NCBI GenBank assembly: GCA_036642795.1
Contig: JAVXTH010000031.1
Span: 1 to 16,541 of the forward strand
Direction of reading: 5' to 3'
DNA from: JAVXTH01 sp036642795
GTDB taxonomy: Bacteria > Bacillota_I > Bacilli_A > Erysipelotrichales > Erysipelotrichaceae
DNA length: 16,541 nucleotides
Shown one piece after another: positions 1-5,650 of this stretch. The notes under the pieces are model-generated. The model was not told the DNA's origin. It saw nothing but the letters and a program-made list of their open reading frames with translations, and did no database searches. The position numbers and the translations under genes are program-made. Position 1 is the stretch's first letter. Each line of letters opens with the position of its first letter.

Positions 1-240
1 GATGTCTCTTTTTATGCTGTATTAAAGGAACACTTTGGTCTTCAAGTTAATTATAATGAAGAAGAGTTAATGATTGGTGTTCCCACGGAAGAAGAAAAAA
101 CCTTATTAAAATTAAAGGATGAAGAAGAAGTCTTGATTACGAAAGGTAGTACCTATATTAATACAAAAGAACCACTTGAGTATTTCGAGGTTACTTCCGT
201 TACTTCTTTTTATCGATTTAGGAGTGTGAGTAAAGTATGA
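1..240 (+). CDS. GntR/HutC-family transcriptional regulator, C-terminal part (5' end outside window)
   Basis: Frame 1 is open from the first base and ends at TGA 238-240, giving 79 residues. The pattern fits the end of a UTRA ligand-binding domain, as in HutC-type GntR regulators: an acidic stretch, then residues like EEEVLITKGSTYINTKEPLE, then a final YRFRSVSKV. The C-terminal RFR-type ending is typical of this family. The DNA-binding half is not in the window. The stop codon overlaps the start of the next regulator (ATGA), so the two are almost certainly cotranscribed and translationally coupled. UTRA domains bind small ligands, often sugar phosphates, so this protein probably senses an intermediate of the downstream PTS pathway. 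Family assignment is fairly sure; the ligand is inference. Confidence 0.75.
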   Translation, partial: DVSFYAVLKEHFGLQVNYNEEELMIGVPTEEEKTLLKLKDEEEVLITKGSTYINTKEPLEYFEVTSVTSFYRFRSVSKV

Positions 241-962
241 GTAGCAACAAGGATGCCATCTATATTCAATTGATGAATAATATTAAAGAGAAAATTATTA
301 ATGGCGAATATAAAATAGGTGATAAGATTGTTTCGGAACGAACGATGTCAGTAAATTATGGCATTAATCGTTTAACGGTTCGTCGTGCCTTACAAGAGCT
401 TGAGAAAGAAGAATGCGTTAAGGCAATTCAAGGAAAAGGAACGTATGTAGTAGCGATACCTAGACTTGAGGGTAAGGTACAACTCGGTTCAGGAGAGAAT
501 GTATCGTTAAGTACAACGATTAAAAAAGGTGGTATGAAGTCTTCACGATTAGTATTGTCGTTTAATAAAATTGCTTGTGAAGGTGAAATGAAAGATTATT
601 TCCCACAAAGTAAACAATTGTATCAACTGGTGCGTTTATCGCTTGTGAATGATAATCCTTATGCAGTTCAAGAGGCATATTTCCCTTGTGAATTGTTTAG
701 TGAGGCAGAACGCTTTAATTTTGCGGATGGATCCTTGTATGATTTTATGGATATGCATAATCATTGTCCCGTTAAAGTAATATCTTACTTAAAGGTTGTG
801 AAAGTGCCACAAAGTTATTGTGAAGTCTTAAAAATGAAAGCGAATAAGAGTATGTTCTTCTTTGATTATTTTGGTTTTGATCAAGAACATAAAATTGTAG
901 AATATACAAAATCTTATCATAAATCAGAGTTTACTACAGTTAAATATGTAACAGAATTATAA
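237..962 (+). CDS. GntR/HutC-family transcriptional regulator
   Basis: This is a complete 241-residue protein, a normal length for the HutC subfamily. Residues about 8-70 form the GntR winged helix-turn-helix, recognisable by IYIQLMNNIKEKI, the GEYKIGDKIVSER segment, the recognition-helix stretch INRLTVRRALQELE and the wing QGKGTYV. Residues about 90-240 form a UTRA effector domain, with a PYAVQEAYFP core and the ending VEYTKSYHKSEFTTVKYV. The start is the ATG overlapping the stop of the preceding regulator; GGAG at 221-224 is a weak, distant ribosome binding site, which suggests translational coupling. A terminator follows, and then a promoter with palindromes before a mannose-family PTS operon. 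It probably controls that operon as a repressor released by a phosphorylated sugar, but direct control is inferred from position only. Confidence 0.9.
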   Translation: MSSNKDAIYIQLMNNIKEKIINGEYKIGDKIVSERTMSVNYGINRLTVRRALQELEKEECVKAIQGKGTYVVAIPRLEGKVQLGSGENVSLSTTIKKGGMKSSRLVLSFNKIACEGEMKDYFPQSKQLYQLVRLSLVNDNPYAVQEAYFPCELFSEAERFNFADGSLYDFMDMHNHCPVKVISYLKVVKVPQSYCEVLKMKANKSMFFFDYFGFDQEHKIVEYTKSYHKSEFTTVKYVTEL

Positions 963-971
963 TATGAAGAC

Positions 972-1009
972 AAAGAGAAAAATGGGATTTAGACATTTTT
1001 CTCTTTTTT
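972..1009 (+). terminator. Rho-independent terminator after the GntR gene pair
   Basis: A perfect 13-bp stem (972-984 with 994-1006) closes a 9-base loop, and the T run continues to 1009. It lies 10 bases after the regulator stop codon and separates the regulators from the PTS operon. Confidence 0.9.
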
Positions 1010-1022
1010 ATTATAGAAAAGC

Positions 1023-1055
1023 TTGCAAAAATAAAAAAATAGTGGTATATATAAT
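1023..1055 (+). promoter_or_regulatory. Probable promoter of the PTS operon
   Basis: TTGCAA (1023-1028) is followed, after 17 bases, by TATATA (1046-1051). A perfect TATAAT (1050-1055) overlaps it, but with a spacing of 21, so the exact -10 is uncertain. Transcription would begin around 1058-1062, inside the palindromic region at 1041-1082, as expected for a repressor-blocked promoter. Confidence 0.65.
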
Positions 1056-1082
1056 ATATACTGGTATAGTAGATATACCACT
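1041..1082. promoter_or_regulatory. Nested palindromes, probable GntR/HutC operators
   Basis: Two adjacent dyads are visible. The first, 1045-1061, is perfect: GTATATAT, central A, ATATATAC. The second, 1062-1080, is TGGTATA-5 bases-TATACCA. Their centres are 18 bp apart. An outer inverted repeat, AGTGGTATAT (1041-1050) with ATATACCACT (1073-1082), encloses both. HutC-type GntR proteins bind dyads built on GT...TA...AC, which both sites match. They overlap the -10 region and start point, so binding should block transcription. Which of the two upstream regulators binds which site is unknown. Confidence 0.7.
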
Positions 1083-1157
1083 TATACAAGTTTATGCGAG
1101 AGGAGGCCAACATAAACTTACGGTTTTGACTTATATTTTAAAAAAGGAGGAAATACG

Positions 1158-1931
1158 ATGAGTATTTTACAAGCACTATTAGTAGGATGTGTAGCAGCAT
1201 TAACTCAATTCGAAGGCGGCTGGCTTGGCGAATGTAAACTTCGTGAACCAGTTGTTACCGGATTTCTAGTCGGCTTAATTTTAGGGGATGTTCAAAAAGG
1301 TTTAATTATCGGTGCTGAATTACAAATGATGTGGATGGGAGCAACAGGTATTGGTCCAACCGCACAATTGAATATTGGAACAGGTGGTACGATTGGTACT
1401 GCGGTAGCATTGATGACAGGTAAGGGCGCTGCAATTGCGATTACCTTTGGATTACCAGTAGCTGTTATTATGCAGTTCTTAGATACTTTATTAATGACTG
1501 GATATTCTGGATTAATGCATACGGTTGATAAACGAATTGATGAAATGAAAGATAAATCAATTGAATATTTCCATTATTTCTGTGGATTCTGTACGTTCTT
1601 AATGTATTTTTCATTAACATTCATCGTTATGTATTTTGGTAATAGCGTAATTCAAGGAATTGTTGATGGCTTCCCTGCATGGGCAAATTCAGGTCTAGCA
1701 GCTGTATCTAAAATATTACCAGCAATGGGATTTGCTTTATTATTGAATTTATTATTAGAAAAAGATTTAATTCCATTCTTTATTTTAGGTTTCATTATTA
1801 CCGCTTATACAGAATTAACAATGGTTGCGGTTACGGCAATTGCGATTGGTATTGCATGGATTGTTTATCTTCTTAAATCAAGCAGTATTGATGCTGCAAA
1901 GAAAGATGAATGGGAGGATGAAACATTATGA
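1158..1931 (+). CDS. PTS mannose/fructose/sorbose family, IIC membrane component
   Basis: This 257-residue integral membrane protein is the IIC subunit of a mannose-type phosphotransferase permease; with IID it forms the channel that imports the sugar while IIA/IIB phosphorylate it. Family signs include the N-terminal ALLVGCVAALTQFEGGW segment, REPVVTGFLVGLILGD, the GAELQMMWMGATGIGP stretch typical of the family, and several hydrophobic segments up to about residue 240, followed by a charged tail. The ATG has a good AAGGAGG site at 1144-1150 with 7-base spacing. It is the first gene of the operon IIC-IID-IIB-SIS-IIA, and its stop overlaps the IID start (ATGA). The domain is certain; the transported substrate cannot be read from the sequence. 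Confidence 0.93.
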   Translation: MSILQALLVGCVAALTQFEGGWLGECKLREPVVTGFLVGLILGDVQKGLIIGAELQMMWMGATGIGPTAQLNIGTGGTIGTAVALMTGKGAAIAITFGLPVAVIMQFLDTLLMTGYSGLMHTVDKRIDEMKDKSIEYFHYFCGFCTFLMYFSLTFIVMYFGNSVIQGIVDGFPAWANSGLAAVSKILPAMGFALLLNLLLEKDLIPFFILGFIITAYTELTMVAVTAIAIGIAWIVYLLKSSSIDAAKKDEWEDETL

Positions 1932-2761
1932 GTAGAGATAATATGATTAGCAAAGAAAATAATCTTACAAAGAAAGATTTTAGACAAATCTTCTGGCGCT
2001 CTTTTAGTTTATTAGGATCATTTAACTATGAACGTATGGAAGGCTTAGGATTTGTTTATGCCTTACGTCCGGTTTTAAGAAAAATTTATATCGATGATGA
2101 TGAAGCATATAAAGCATCGTTACATCGTCATATGGAAGCCTTTAATATGACCGTAGCACCAGCTCCCTTTGTTATGGGAATTACAGTTGCGATGGAAGAA
2201 ACCGCAAAACGTGATCCAAATTTTGATGTAACATCAATCAATGCGATTAAAGTTGCTTTGATGGGTCCACTAAGTGGTATTGGTGATACTTTCTTCTGGG
2301 GTATTTTCCGTATTATCGCTTGTGCAATCGGTGTTTCATTCGCAAAACAAGGAAATATTATAGCACCATTTGTATTACTAGCTCTATTTAATATTCCTAA
2401 TATCTTAACCCGTTGGTATGGCTTATTTATCGGTTATAAAAATGGTAGTGGTTTATTAACAAACTTAGAAGAATCTGGCAAAATGGATTTATTCACTTAT
2501 TGTGCAGGAATTGTCGGAGTTGCCGCAGTTGGCTGTATGATTGCATCTTGGGTTGGCTTGAGTTCACCTTTGGCTTTCTCAATTGCAGGAAGTAAAATTG
2601 TTATTCAAGAGTATTTAGATCAAGTAATGCCTGAATTATTATCATTAAGTGCAACGTTAATTATTTTTGGTTGCTTACGTAAGAAATTTAAAGTTATTTA
2701 TATTATTATGGGCATTATCGTTGTTGGATTTATCGCAGGAGTATTGGGTATCTTAGGATAA
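1928..2761 (+). CDS. PTS mannose/fructose/sorbose family, IID membrane component
   Basis: The 277-residue product is the IID subunit that pairs with IIC in the membrane. It begins with a soluble, charged region (KKDFRQIFWRSFSLLGSFNYERM), typical for IID, followed by the conserved ALRPVLRKIY and APAPFVMGITVAMEE stretches and by MGPLSGIGDTFFWG at about residue 115, the family's most recognisable motif. Hydrophobic segments fill the C-terminal half. The start overlaps the IIC stop by ATGA, with GGGAGG at 1912-1917 inside the IIC gene, indicating translational coupling and a 1:1 ratio of subunits. The IIB ribosome binding site begins within the stop codon region. Length and motifs are normal, with no sign of damage. 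Confidence 0.93.
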   Translation: MSRDNMISKENNLTKKDFRQIFWRSFSLLGSFNYERMEGLGFVYALRPVLRKIYIDDDEAYKASLHRHMEAFNMTVAPAPFVMGITVAMEETAKRDPNFDVTSINAIKVALMGPLSGIGDTFFWGIFRIIACAIGVSFAKQGNIIAPFVLLALFNIPNILTRWYGLFIGYKNGSGLLTNLEESGKMDLFTYCAGIVGVAAVGCMIASWVGLSSPLAFSIAGSKIVIQEYLDQVMPELLSLSATLIIFGCLRKKFKVIYIIMGIIVVGFIAGVLGILG

Positions 2762-2773
2762 GGAGGGAAAAAC

Positions 2774-3256
2774 GTGGCAATTGTAGATGTTCGTATTGAT
2801 GATCGATTGATTCATGGTCAAGTTTGTGGATATTGGATTCCTCATTTTCAAGTGGAAAGAATCGTCATTGTTGATGATGAAATTGTAAAGGATAGTGTTC
2901 GTAAAACTGCATTAAAATTTGGTTGCCCAGGTAAAGTTGCGCTTGCCATTTTAGGAACAGAATCAGCGAGTGAAAAGTTTAAACGACATTTAGATAAAGG
3001 TAGTAGAGTTATGATTTTATGTGAAGGTCCAAAACCATTGCTTAAAATGGTGGAAGCTGGTTATAAGATTGATTCGATTACCATTGGTAATATGTCGAGT
3101 AAAGAAGATACGGTTGCAATTAAAAAAACATTGTTTGTTTCGCCTAAAGATAAAGAAATGTTTTTGAAATTAGCGGATGCTGGAGTGAAACTTATTTCAC
3201 AGATGACACCATCGGATGCAAAAGAAGATTTTGTTGAAATGTTAAAGAAAGTATAA
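2774..3256 (+). CDS. PTS mannose/fructose/sorbose family, IIB component
   Basis: This cytoplasmic 160-residue phosphocarrier takes phosphate from IIA and passes it to the sugar crossing the IIC/IID channel. The N-terminal VDVRIDDRLIHGQV motif carries the phosphorylated His (residue 14). The rest follows the family: a VDDEIVKDSVRK segment, GSRVMILCEGP, then ITIGNMSSKEDTVAIKK and a C-terminal MTPSDAKEDF. The start is GTG at 2774, chosen because a strong AAGGAGGG lies 7-13 bases before it and the product then begins at the usual point relative to the active-site His. It is 12 bases after IID and 16 before the SIS gene. IIB is a separate protein here, not fused to IIA. Confidence 0.93.
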   Translation: MAIVDVRIDDRLIHGQVCGYWIPHFQVERIVIVDDEIVKDSVRKTALKFGCPGKVALAILGTESASEKFKRHLDKGSRVMILCEGPKPLLKMVEAGYKIDSITIGNMSSKEDTVAIKKTLFVSPKDKEMFLKLADAGVKLISQMTPSDAKEDFVEMLKKV

Positions 3257-3272
3257 GGAAGAGGAAAATATT

Positions 3273-3386
3273 ATGGAAAAACCAACTGTACTAGGGTATA
3301 TGAGAGACCAACCAAGAGCACTAAAAGCAGCATTAGAACAACAAGAAGAATTTGTAACACCATTTGTTGAGGTATTTAAAAAGCAT
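3273..3386 (+). CDS. SIS-domain sugar-phosphate enzyme, N-terminal part (runs into assembly gap)
   Basis: Thirty-eight codons are readable before the Ns start, beginning MEKPTVLGYMRDQPRALKAA. A ribosome binding site (AAGAGGA) precedes the ATG. The MRDQPRAL helix resembles the first helix of SIS-domain sugar isomerases, deaminases and deglycases (GlmS C-domain, AgaS, FrlB/GfrF types). The residues after the gap look like the end of the same family, so both pieces are read as one gene. A SIS protein of this kind is usually about 330-360 residues, and only about 99 are visible, so most of the catalytic region is hidden. In this operon the enzyme would act on the sugar phosphate delivered by the PTS; a deglycase for fructoselysine- or glucoselysine-phosphate is one possibility. 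Confidence 0.65.
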
Positions 3387-3486
3387 NNNNNNNNNNNNNN
3401 NNNNNNNNNNNNNNNNNNNNNNNNNNNNNNNNNNNNNNNNNNNNNNNNNNNNNNNNNNNNNNNNNNNNNNNNNNNNNNNNNNNNNN
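3387..3486. other. Assembly gap of 100 Ns
   Basis: Exactly 100 Ns sit inside the SIS-domain gene. The round number suggests a placeholder of unknown length. The reading frames on both sides fit only if the true missing length is a multiple of three, which 100 is not. From the usual size of the family the missing sequence may be about 700 bases (inference). Confidence 0.97.
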
Positions 3487-3672
3487 TTAATTACTTGCAT
3501 GGACACAGCGAATGATGAGCGCGATATTGTGTTTAGTGTAAAAACAAATAAATATTTAGCGCCTATTATGTATACCGTACCATTCCAATTTATTTCCGCA
3601 AAAGGTGCGTTAGATATTGGCGTTGATACAAATGTAAACCCTTTTAAAGAACCTTTAGCACATTTCGAATAA
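3487..3672 (+). CDS. SIS-domain sugar-phosphate enzyme, C-terminal part (follows assembly gap)
   Basis: The frame is open from the first base after the gap to TAA 3670-3672 and encodes 61 residues. It contains a segment like NKYLAPIMYTVPFQFISAKG, followed by a DIGVDTNVNPF motif and a short tail. In SIS sugar isomerases the last helix has a P-hQhh pattern followed by G-x-D, as here, so this is the end of the gene that starts at 3273. No internal start is needed: a start at Met5 of this piece would be artificial. The two halves are in different frames across the Ns because the gap length is nominal; there is no evidence of a frameshift. IIA follows after 34 bases. Confidence 0.65.
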   Translation, partial: LITCMDTANDERDIVFSVKTNKYLAPIMYTVPFQFISAKGALDIGVDTNVNPFKEPLAHFE

Positions 3673-3706
3673 TAGGATCAAGAATCCGTGTGAAAGGAAA
3701 ACCATT

Positions 3707-4135
3707 ATGATCGGTATTATTGTAAGTGGACATGGCAATTTCGCAACTGGTATCACTTCTTCTATTGAATTAATCGTAGGGAAACAGGAGCATTATATCG
3801 CAATTGATTTTCCTTTAGGAACTTCTTTGACAAAACTTGAAGAAGATTTAAATCATGCATGTGTTCAATTAGCAGATTGTGATGACATATTAATTTGTTG
3901 TGATTTGTTTCATGGAACACCGTTTAATCAGGCGATGTTACTTGCTATTAAGAATGAAAAGATTAAAATTCTATATGGAATTAATGTTGGAATGATGATT
4001 GAAATGTTAATGAATCGTGAGCAAGCAAAGGATTTTGATTTTCTATGTGAGACAGCGGTTCAAACCGGCAAGGAACAAATCGGCTTATTTTCATCGAGTG
4101 ATATATCACTTGATGAAGAAGAAGATACTTGGTAA
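3707..4135 (+). CDS. PTS mannose/fructose/sorbose family, IIA component
   Basis: The 142-residue cytoplasmic protein accepts phosphate from HPr and donates it to IIB. The N-terminal MIGIIVSGHGNFATGI contains the active-site His at residue 9, in the invariant GHG context. DILICCDLFHGTPFNQA matches the conserved D-L-x-G-x-P-x-N loop after the central strand, and GINVGMMIEML follows. The C-terminal end is unusually acidic (SLDEEEDTW). An AAAGGA ribosome binding site lies 8 bases before the ATG. It is the last gene of the operon and is closed by a terminator 12 bases later. Placing IIA after the sugar-metabolising SIS gene is not the commonest order, but all four PTS components are present, so the transporter is complete. 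Confidence 0.93.
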   Translation: MIGIIVSGHGNFATGITSSIELIVGKQEHYIAIDFPLGTSLTKLEEDLNHACVQLADCDDILICCDLFHGTPFNQAMLLAIKNEKIKILYGINVGMMIEMLMNREQAKDFDFLCETAVQTGKEQIGLFSSSDISLDEEEDTW

Positions 4136-4140
4136 AGACT

Positions 4141-4178
4141 AAAAATGAGATGTGAATTTAACGCATCTCTTTTTTTTA
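4141..4178 (+). terminator. Rho-independent terminator of the PTS operon
   Basis: An 8-bp stem (4147-4154 with 4162-4169, one T-G pair) with a 7-base loop is followed by eight T and preceded by an A run. It directly follows the IIA gene. Confidence 0.88.
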
Positions 4179-4190
4179 TGAAGATAATGA

Positions 4191-4219
4191 TTGTTTAAAT
4201 GAATTAGGCTCGATATAAT
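4191..4219 (+). promoter_or_regulatory. proC promoter
   Basis: TTGTTT (4191-4196), a 17-base spacer and a perfect TATAAT (4214-4219) lie between the PTS terminator and proC. Transcription would begin around 4226, leaving a short leader with an AGAGGG ribosome binding site. Confidence 0.75.
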
Positions 4220-4244
4220 AGTTCTATAGAAAAGAGGGTTTGTT

Positions 4245-5060
4245 ATGAATAATATAATCGGGTTTATCGGTTGTGGTAATATGGGGAAAGCAATTGCCCA
4301 AGGAATGTTAAGTGCTGGTATTGTAGAAGGGAAACAAGTGATGATATGTGATCATCATCCAGAAAACCTAGCAAGTATGCAAGCGCGCTATCATGTGGAA
4401 TTGAAGGAACAGGCAGAAGTAGCGAGGGCAAGTGATGTTTTAATCTTGGCAGTAAAACCACATCTTTATGCGACAGTGATTGAAGAGATTCGTGATTTGG
4501 TTAAAAAAGATGTTGTGATTGTTGATATTGCGGCAGGGCAAAGCATCGCAAATGTGCAACGTTTATTTAAAAGCGATATGAAAGTCGCAAGAGCAATGCC
4601 AAATACACCAGCTCAAGTGCAAGCTGGTATGAGTGCATTATGTTTTAGTGAAAATGTGGAGCAAGCGCAACGAAGCTTTATTTATGATTTATTCACAAGT
4701 TTTGGTCGTTGTGAAATCATCGATGAAAAAATTATTAATTCCGCAAGTAGTGCGAGTGGTGCATCTCCCGCTTTTGTTTATATGTTTATTGAAGCAATGG
4801 CGGATGGTGCGGTTCGATTAGGGATGAAACGCTCCACTGCTTATACATTCTGTGCTCAGGCAGTCCTTGGGGCCGCTAAAATGGTGCTGGAGAGTGGAGA
4901 GCACCCAGGAGCACTCAAAGATGCTGTATGTTCTCCCGGCGGTTCTACCATAGAAGGTGTAGCTGTGCTAGAGGAGCGAGGAATGCGCTCAGCAGTGATG
5001 GATGCCTTACTTGCTTGTGAAGAAAAGAGTAAAAAAATGGCGGAAGCGAATGAAAAATAG
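4245..5060 (+). CDS. proC: Pyrroline-5-carboxylate reductase
   Basis: ProC reduces 1-pyrroline-5-carboxylate to proline with NAD(P)H, the last step of proline synthesis, in the cytoplasm. The 271 residues match the usual length. The N-terminal Rossmann fold starts with GFIGCGNMG (residues 6-14). MPNTP at 118-122 followed by a QAGMSAL-type segment is a family marker. The C-terminal helical domain contains SASGASPAFVYMFIEAMADG, the proline/P5C-binding dimer part, and the signature LKDAVCSPGGSTIEG, the most diagnostic ProC motif. The ATG has AGAGGG at 4233-4238. It has its own promoter and is flanked by the PTS operon and the L11 operon, so it appears to be a single-gene unit. Its position directly before rplK, where secE-nusG usually lie, is unusual. 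Confidence 0.96.
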   Translation: MNNIIGFIGCGNMGKAIAQGMLSAGIVEGKQVMICDHHPENLASMQARYHVELKEQAEVARASDVLILAVKPHLYATVIEEIRDLVKKDVVIVDIAAGQSIANVQRLFKSDMKVARAMPNTPAQVQAGMSALCFSENVEQAQRSFIYDLFTSFGRCEIIDEKIINSASSASGASPAFVYMFIEAMADGAVRLGMKRSTAYTFCAQAVLGAAKMVLESGEHPGALKDAVCSPGGSTIEGVAVLEERGMRSAVMDALLACEEKSKKMAEANEK

Positions 5061-5078
5061 TTAAAGTAATATTTAGGA

Positions 5079-5107
5079 TTGCTTTTTAAGTTGAAATATT
5101 GTAGAAT
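5079..5107 (+). promoter_or_regulatory. rplK-rplA promoter
   Basis: TTGCTT (5079-5084), a 17-base spacer and TAGAAT (5102-5107) lie 18 bases after proC. The predicted start is near 5114, giving a leader of about 95 bases before rplK. A TTGAAA at 5091 is too close to the -10 to act as its -35. Confidence 0.65.
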
Positions 5108-5112
5108 AACTA

Positions 5113-5209
5113 AGCCACTAAAAGTGGATTTTATACATGCGTGGGAGAAGGAGCAACCCTTCAATTAAACCACTGCATAAGACAACGTATTTTATAGGAG
5201 GTGTGTCTT
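5113..5209 (+). promoter_or_regulatory. Structured leader of the L11-L1 operon, probable L1 autoregulation site
   Basis: Two elements are visible. A short hairpin at the very 5' end, CCACT (5115-5119)/AGTGG (5123-5127), begins almost at the predicted start. Further on, GTGG (5141-5144) can pair with CCAC (5170-5173), enclosing GGAG and an inner AAGG (5148-5151)/CCTT (5158-5161) stem. A GUGGGAG...CCAC arrangement before rplK recurs in Firmicutes and mimics the L1 site of 23S rRNA; in several bacteria L1 binds such a site and represses rplK-rplA translation. The rplK ribosome binding site lies about 23 bases after the second stem. Family assignment is from recollection of the pattern, not from a covariance search. 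Confidence 0.55.
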
Positions 5210-5629
5210 GTGAGTAAGAAAAAAGTTGCGAAAATTTGTAAACTGCAGTTTAATGCAGGAGGCGCTAAGCCAGGACCGGCTTTAGCATCCGCTGGTATTA
5301 ACATGCCACAATTCTGTTCAGCATTTAATGATGCTACCAGAGATCGTGCTGGCGATTTAGTTCCAGTAATCATCACAGCGTATGAGGATAAATCATTCGA
5401 CTTCGTATTAAAAACGACACCAGCATCGGTATTGCTTAAGAAAGCTGCCGGAGTTAAAAAAGCTAGTGCAAACAGCAAAGAGATTTCAGGTAAAATCACA
5501 ATTGATCAATTACGCGAAATCGCAGAATACAAAATGCCAGACTTAAATGCTAATGATGTTGAAGCAGCTATGCGAATTGTCGCTGGAACTGCTAAAAACA
5601 TGGGTATTCAAGTTGAAGGCATGGAATAA
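5210..5629 (+). CDS. rplK: 50S ribosomal protein L11
   Basis: L11 forms, with 23S rRNA helices 43-44, the GTPase-associated centre of the large subunit, where elongation factors and RelA act and thiopeptide antibiotics bind. The 139 residues include the N-terminal domain, with FCSAFNDATRDRAG and YEDKSFDFVLKTTP, and the RNA-binding C-terminal domain, with LREIAEYKMPDLNANDVEAAMRIVAGTAKNMGI. I chose GTG 5210 as the start because AGGAGGTG (5196-5203) lies 6 bases upstream; a GTG at 5201 is inside that site. Odd: the loop that normally reads A-x-P-x-P-P-V-G-P-A-L is shortened to GGAKPGPALASAGIN, about four residues fewer and without the double proline. DNA in the region reads cleanly in frame, so this is not a sequencing frameshift. 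Confidence 0.97.
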   Translation: MSKKKVAKICKLQFNAGGAKPGPALASAGINMPQFCSAFNDATRDRAGDLVPVIITAYEDKSFDFVLKTTPASVLLKKAAGVKKASANSKEISGKITIDQLREIAEYKMPDLNANDVEAAMRIVAGTAKNMGIQVEGME

Positions 5630-5650
5630 GAAAGGCGAGGGACTAGTAAA

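Noticed and set aside
964..1161. A 65-residue reading frame between the GntR regulator and the PTS genes
   Set aside because: It runs through a perfect terminator hairpin, the promoter and the operator palindromes, has no ribosome binding site and resembles no protein I know.
3364..3672. A separate gene starting before the gap in the frame of the C-terminal SIS piece
   Set aside because: The apparent continuity depends on the nominal 100-N length; the true N-terminal frame is the one from ATG 3273 with a ribosome binding site.
5201..5209. GTG 5201 as the start of rplK, adding three residues (M-C-L)
   Set aside because: This GTG is inside the AGGAGGTG ribosome binding site; GTG 5210 has correct spacing and gives the usual MSKKK-type start.
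4856..5499. Minus-strand frames over proC and rplK
   Set aside because: They mirror well-identified genes, have no recognisable protein family and lack start signals.
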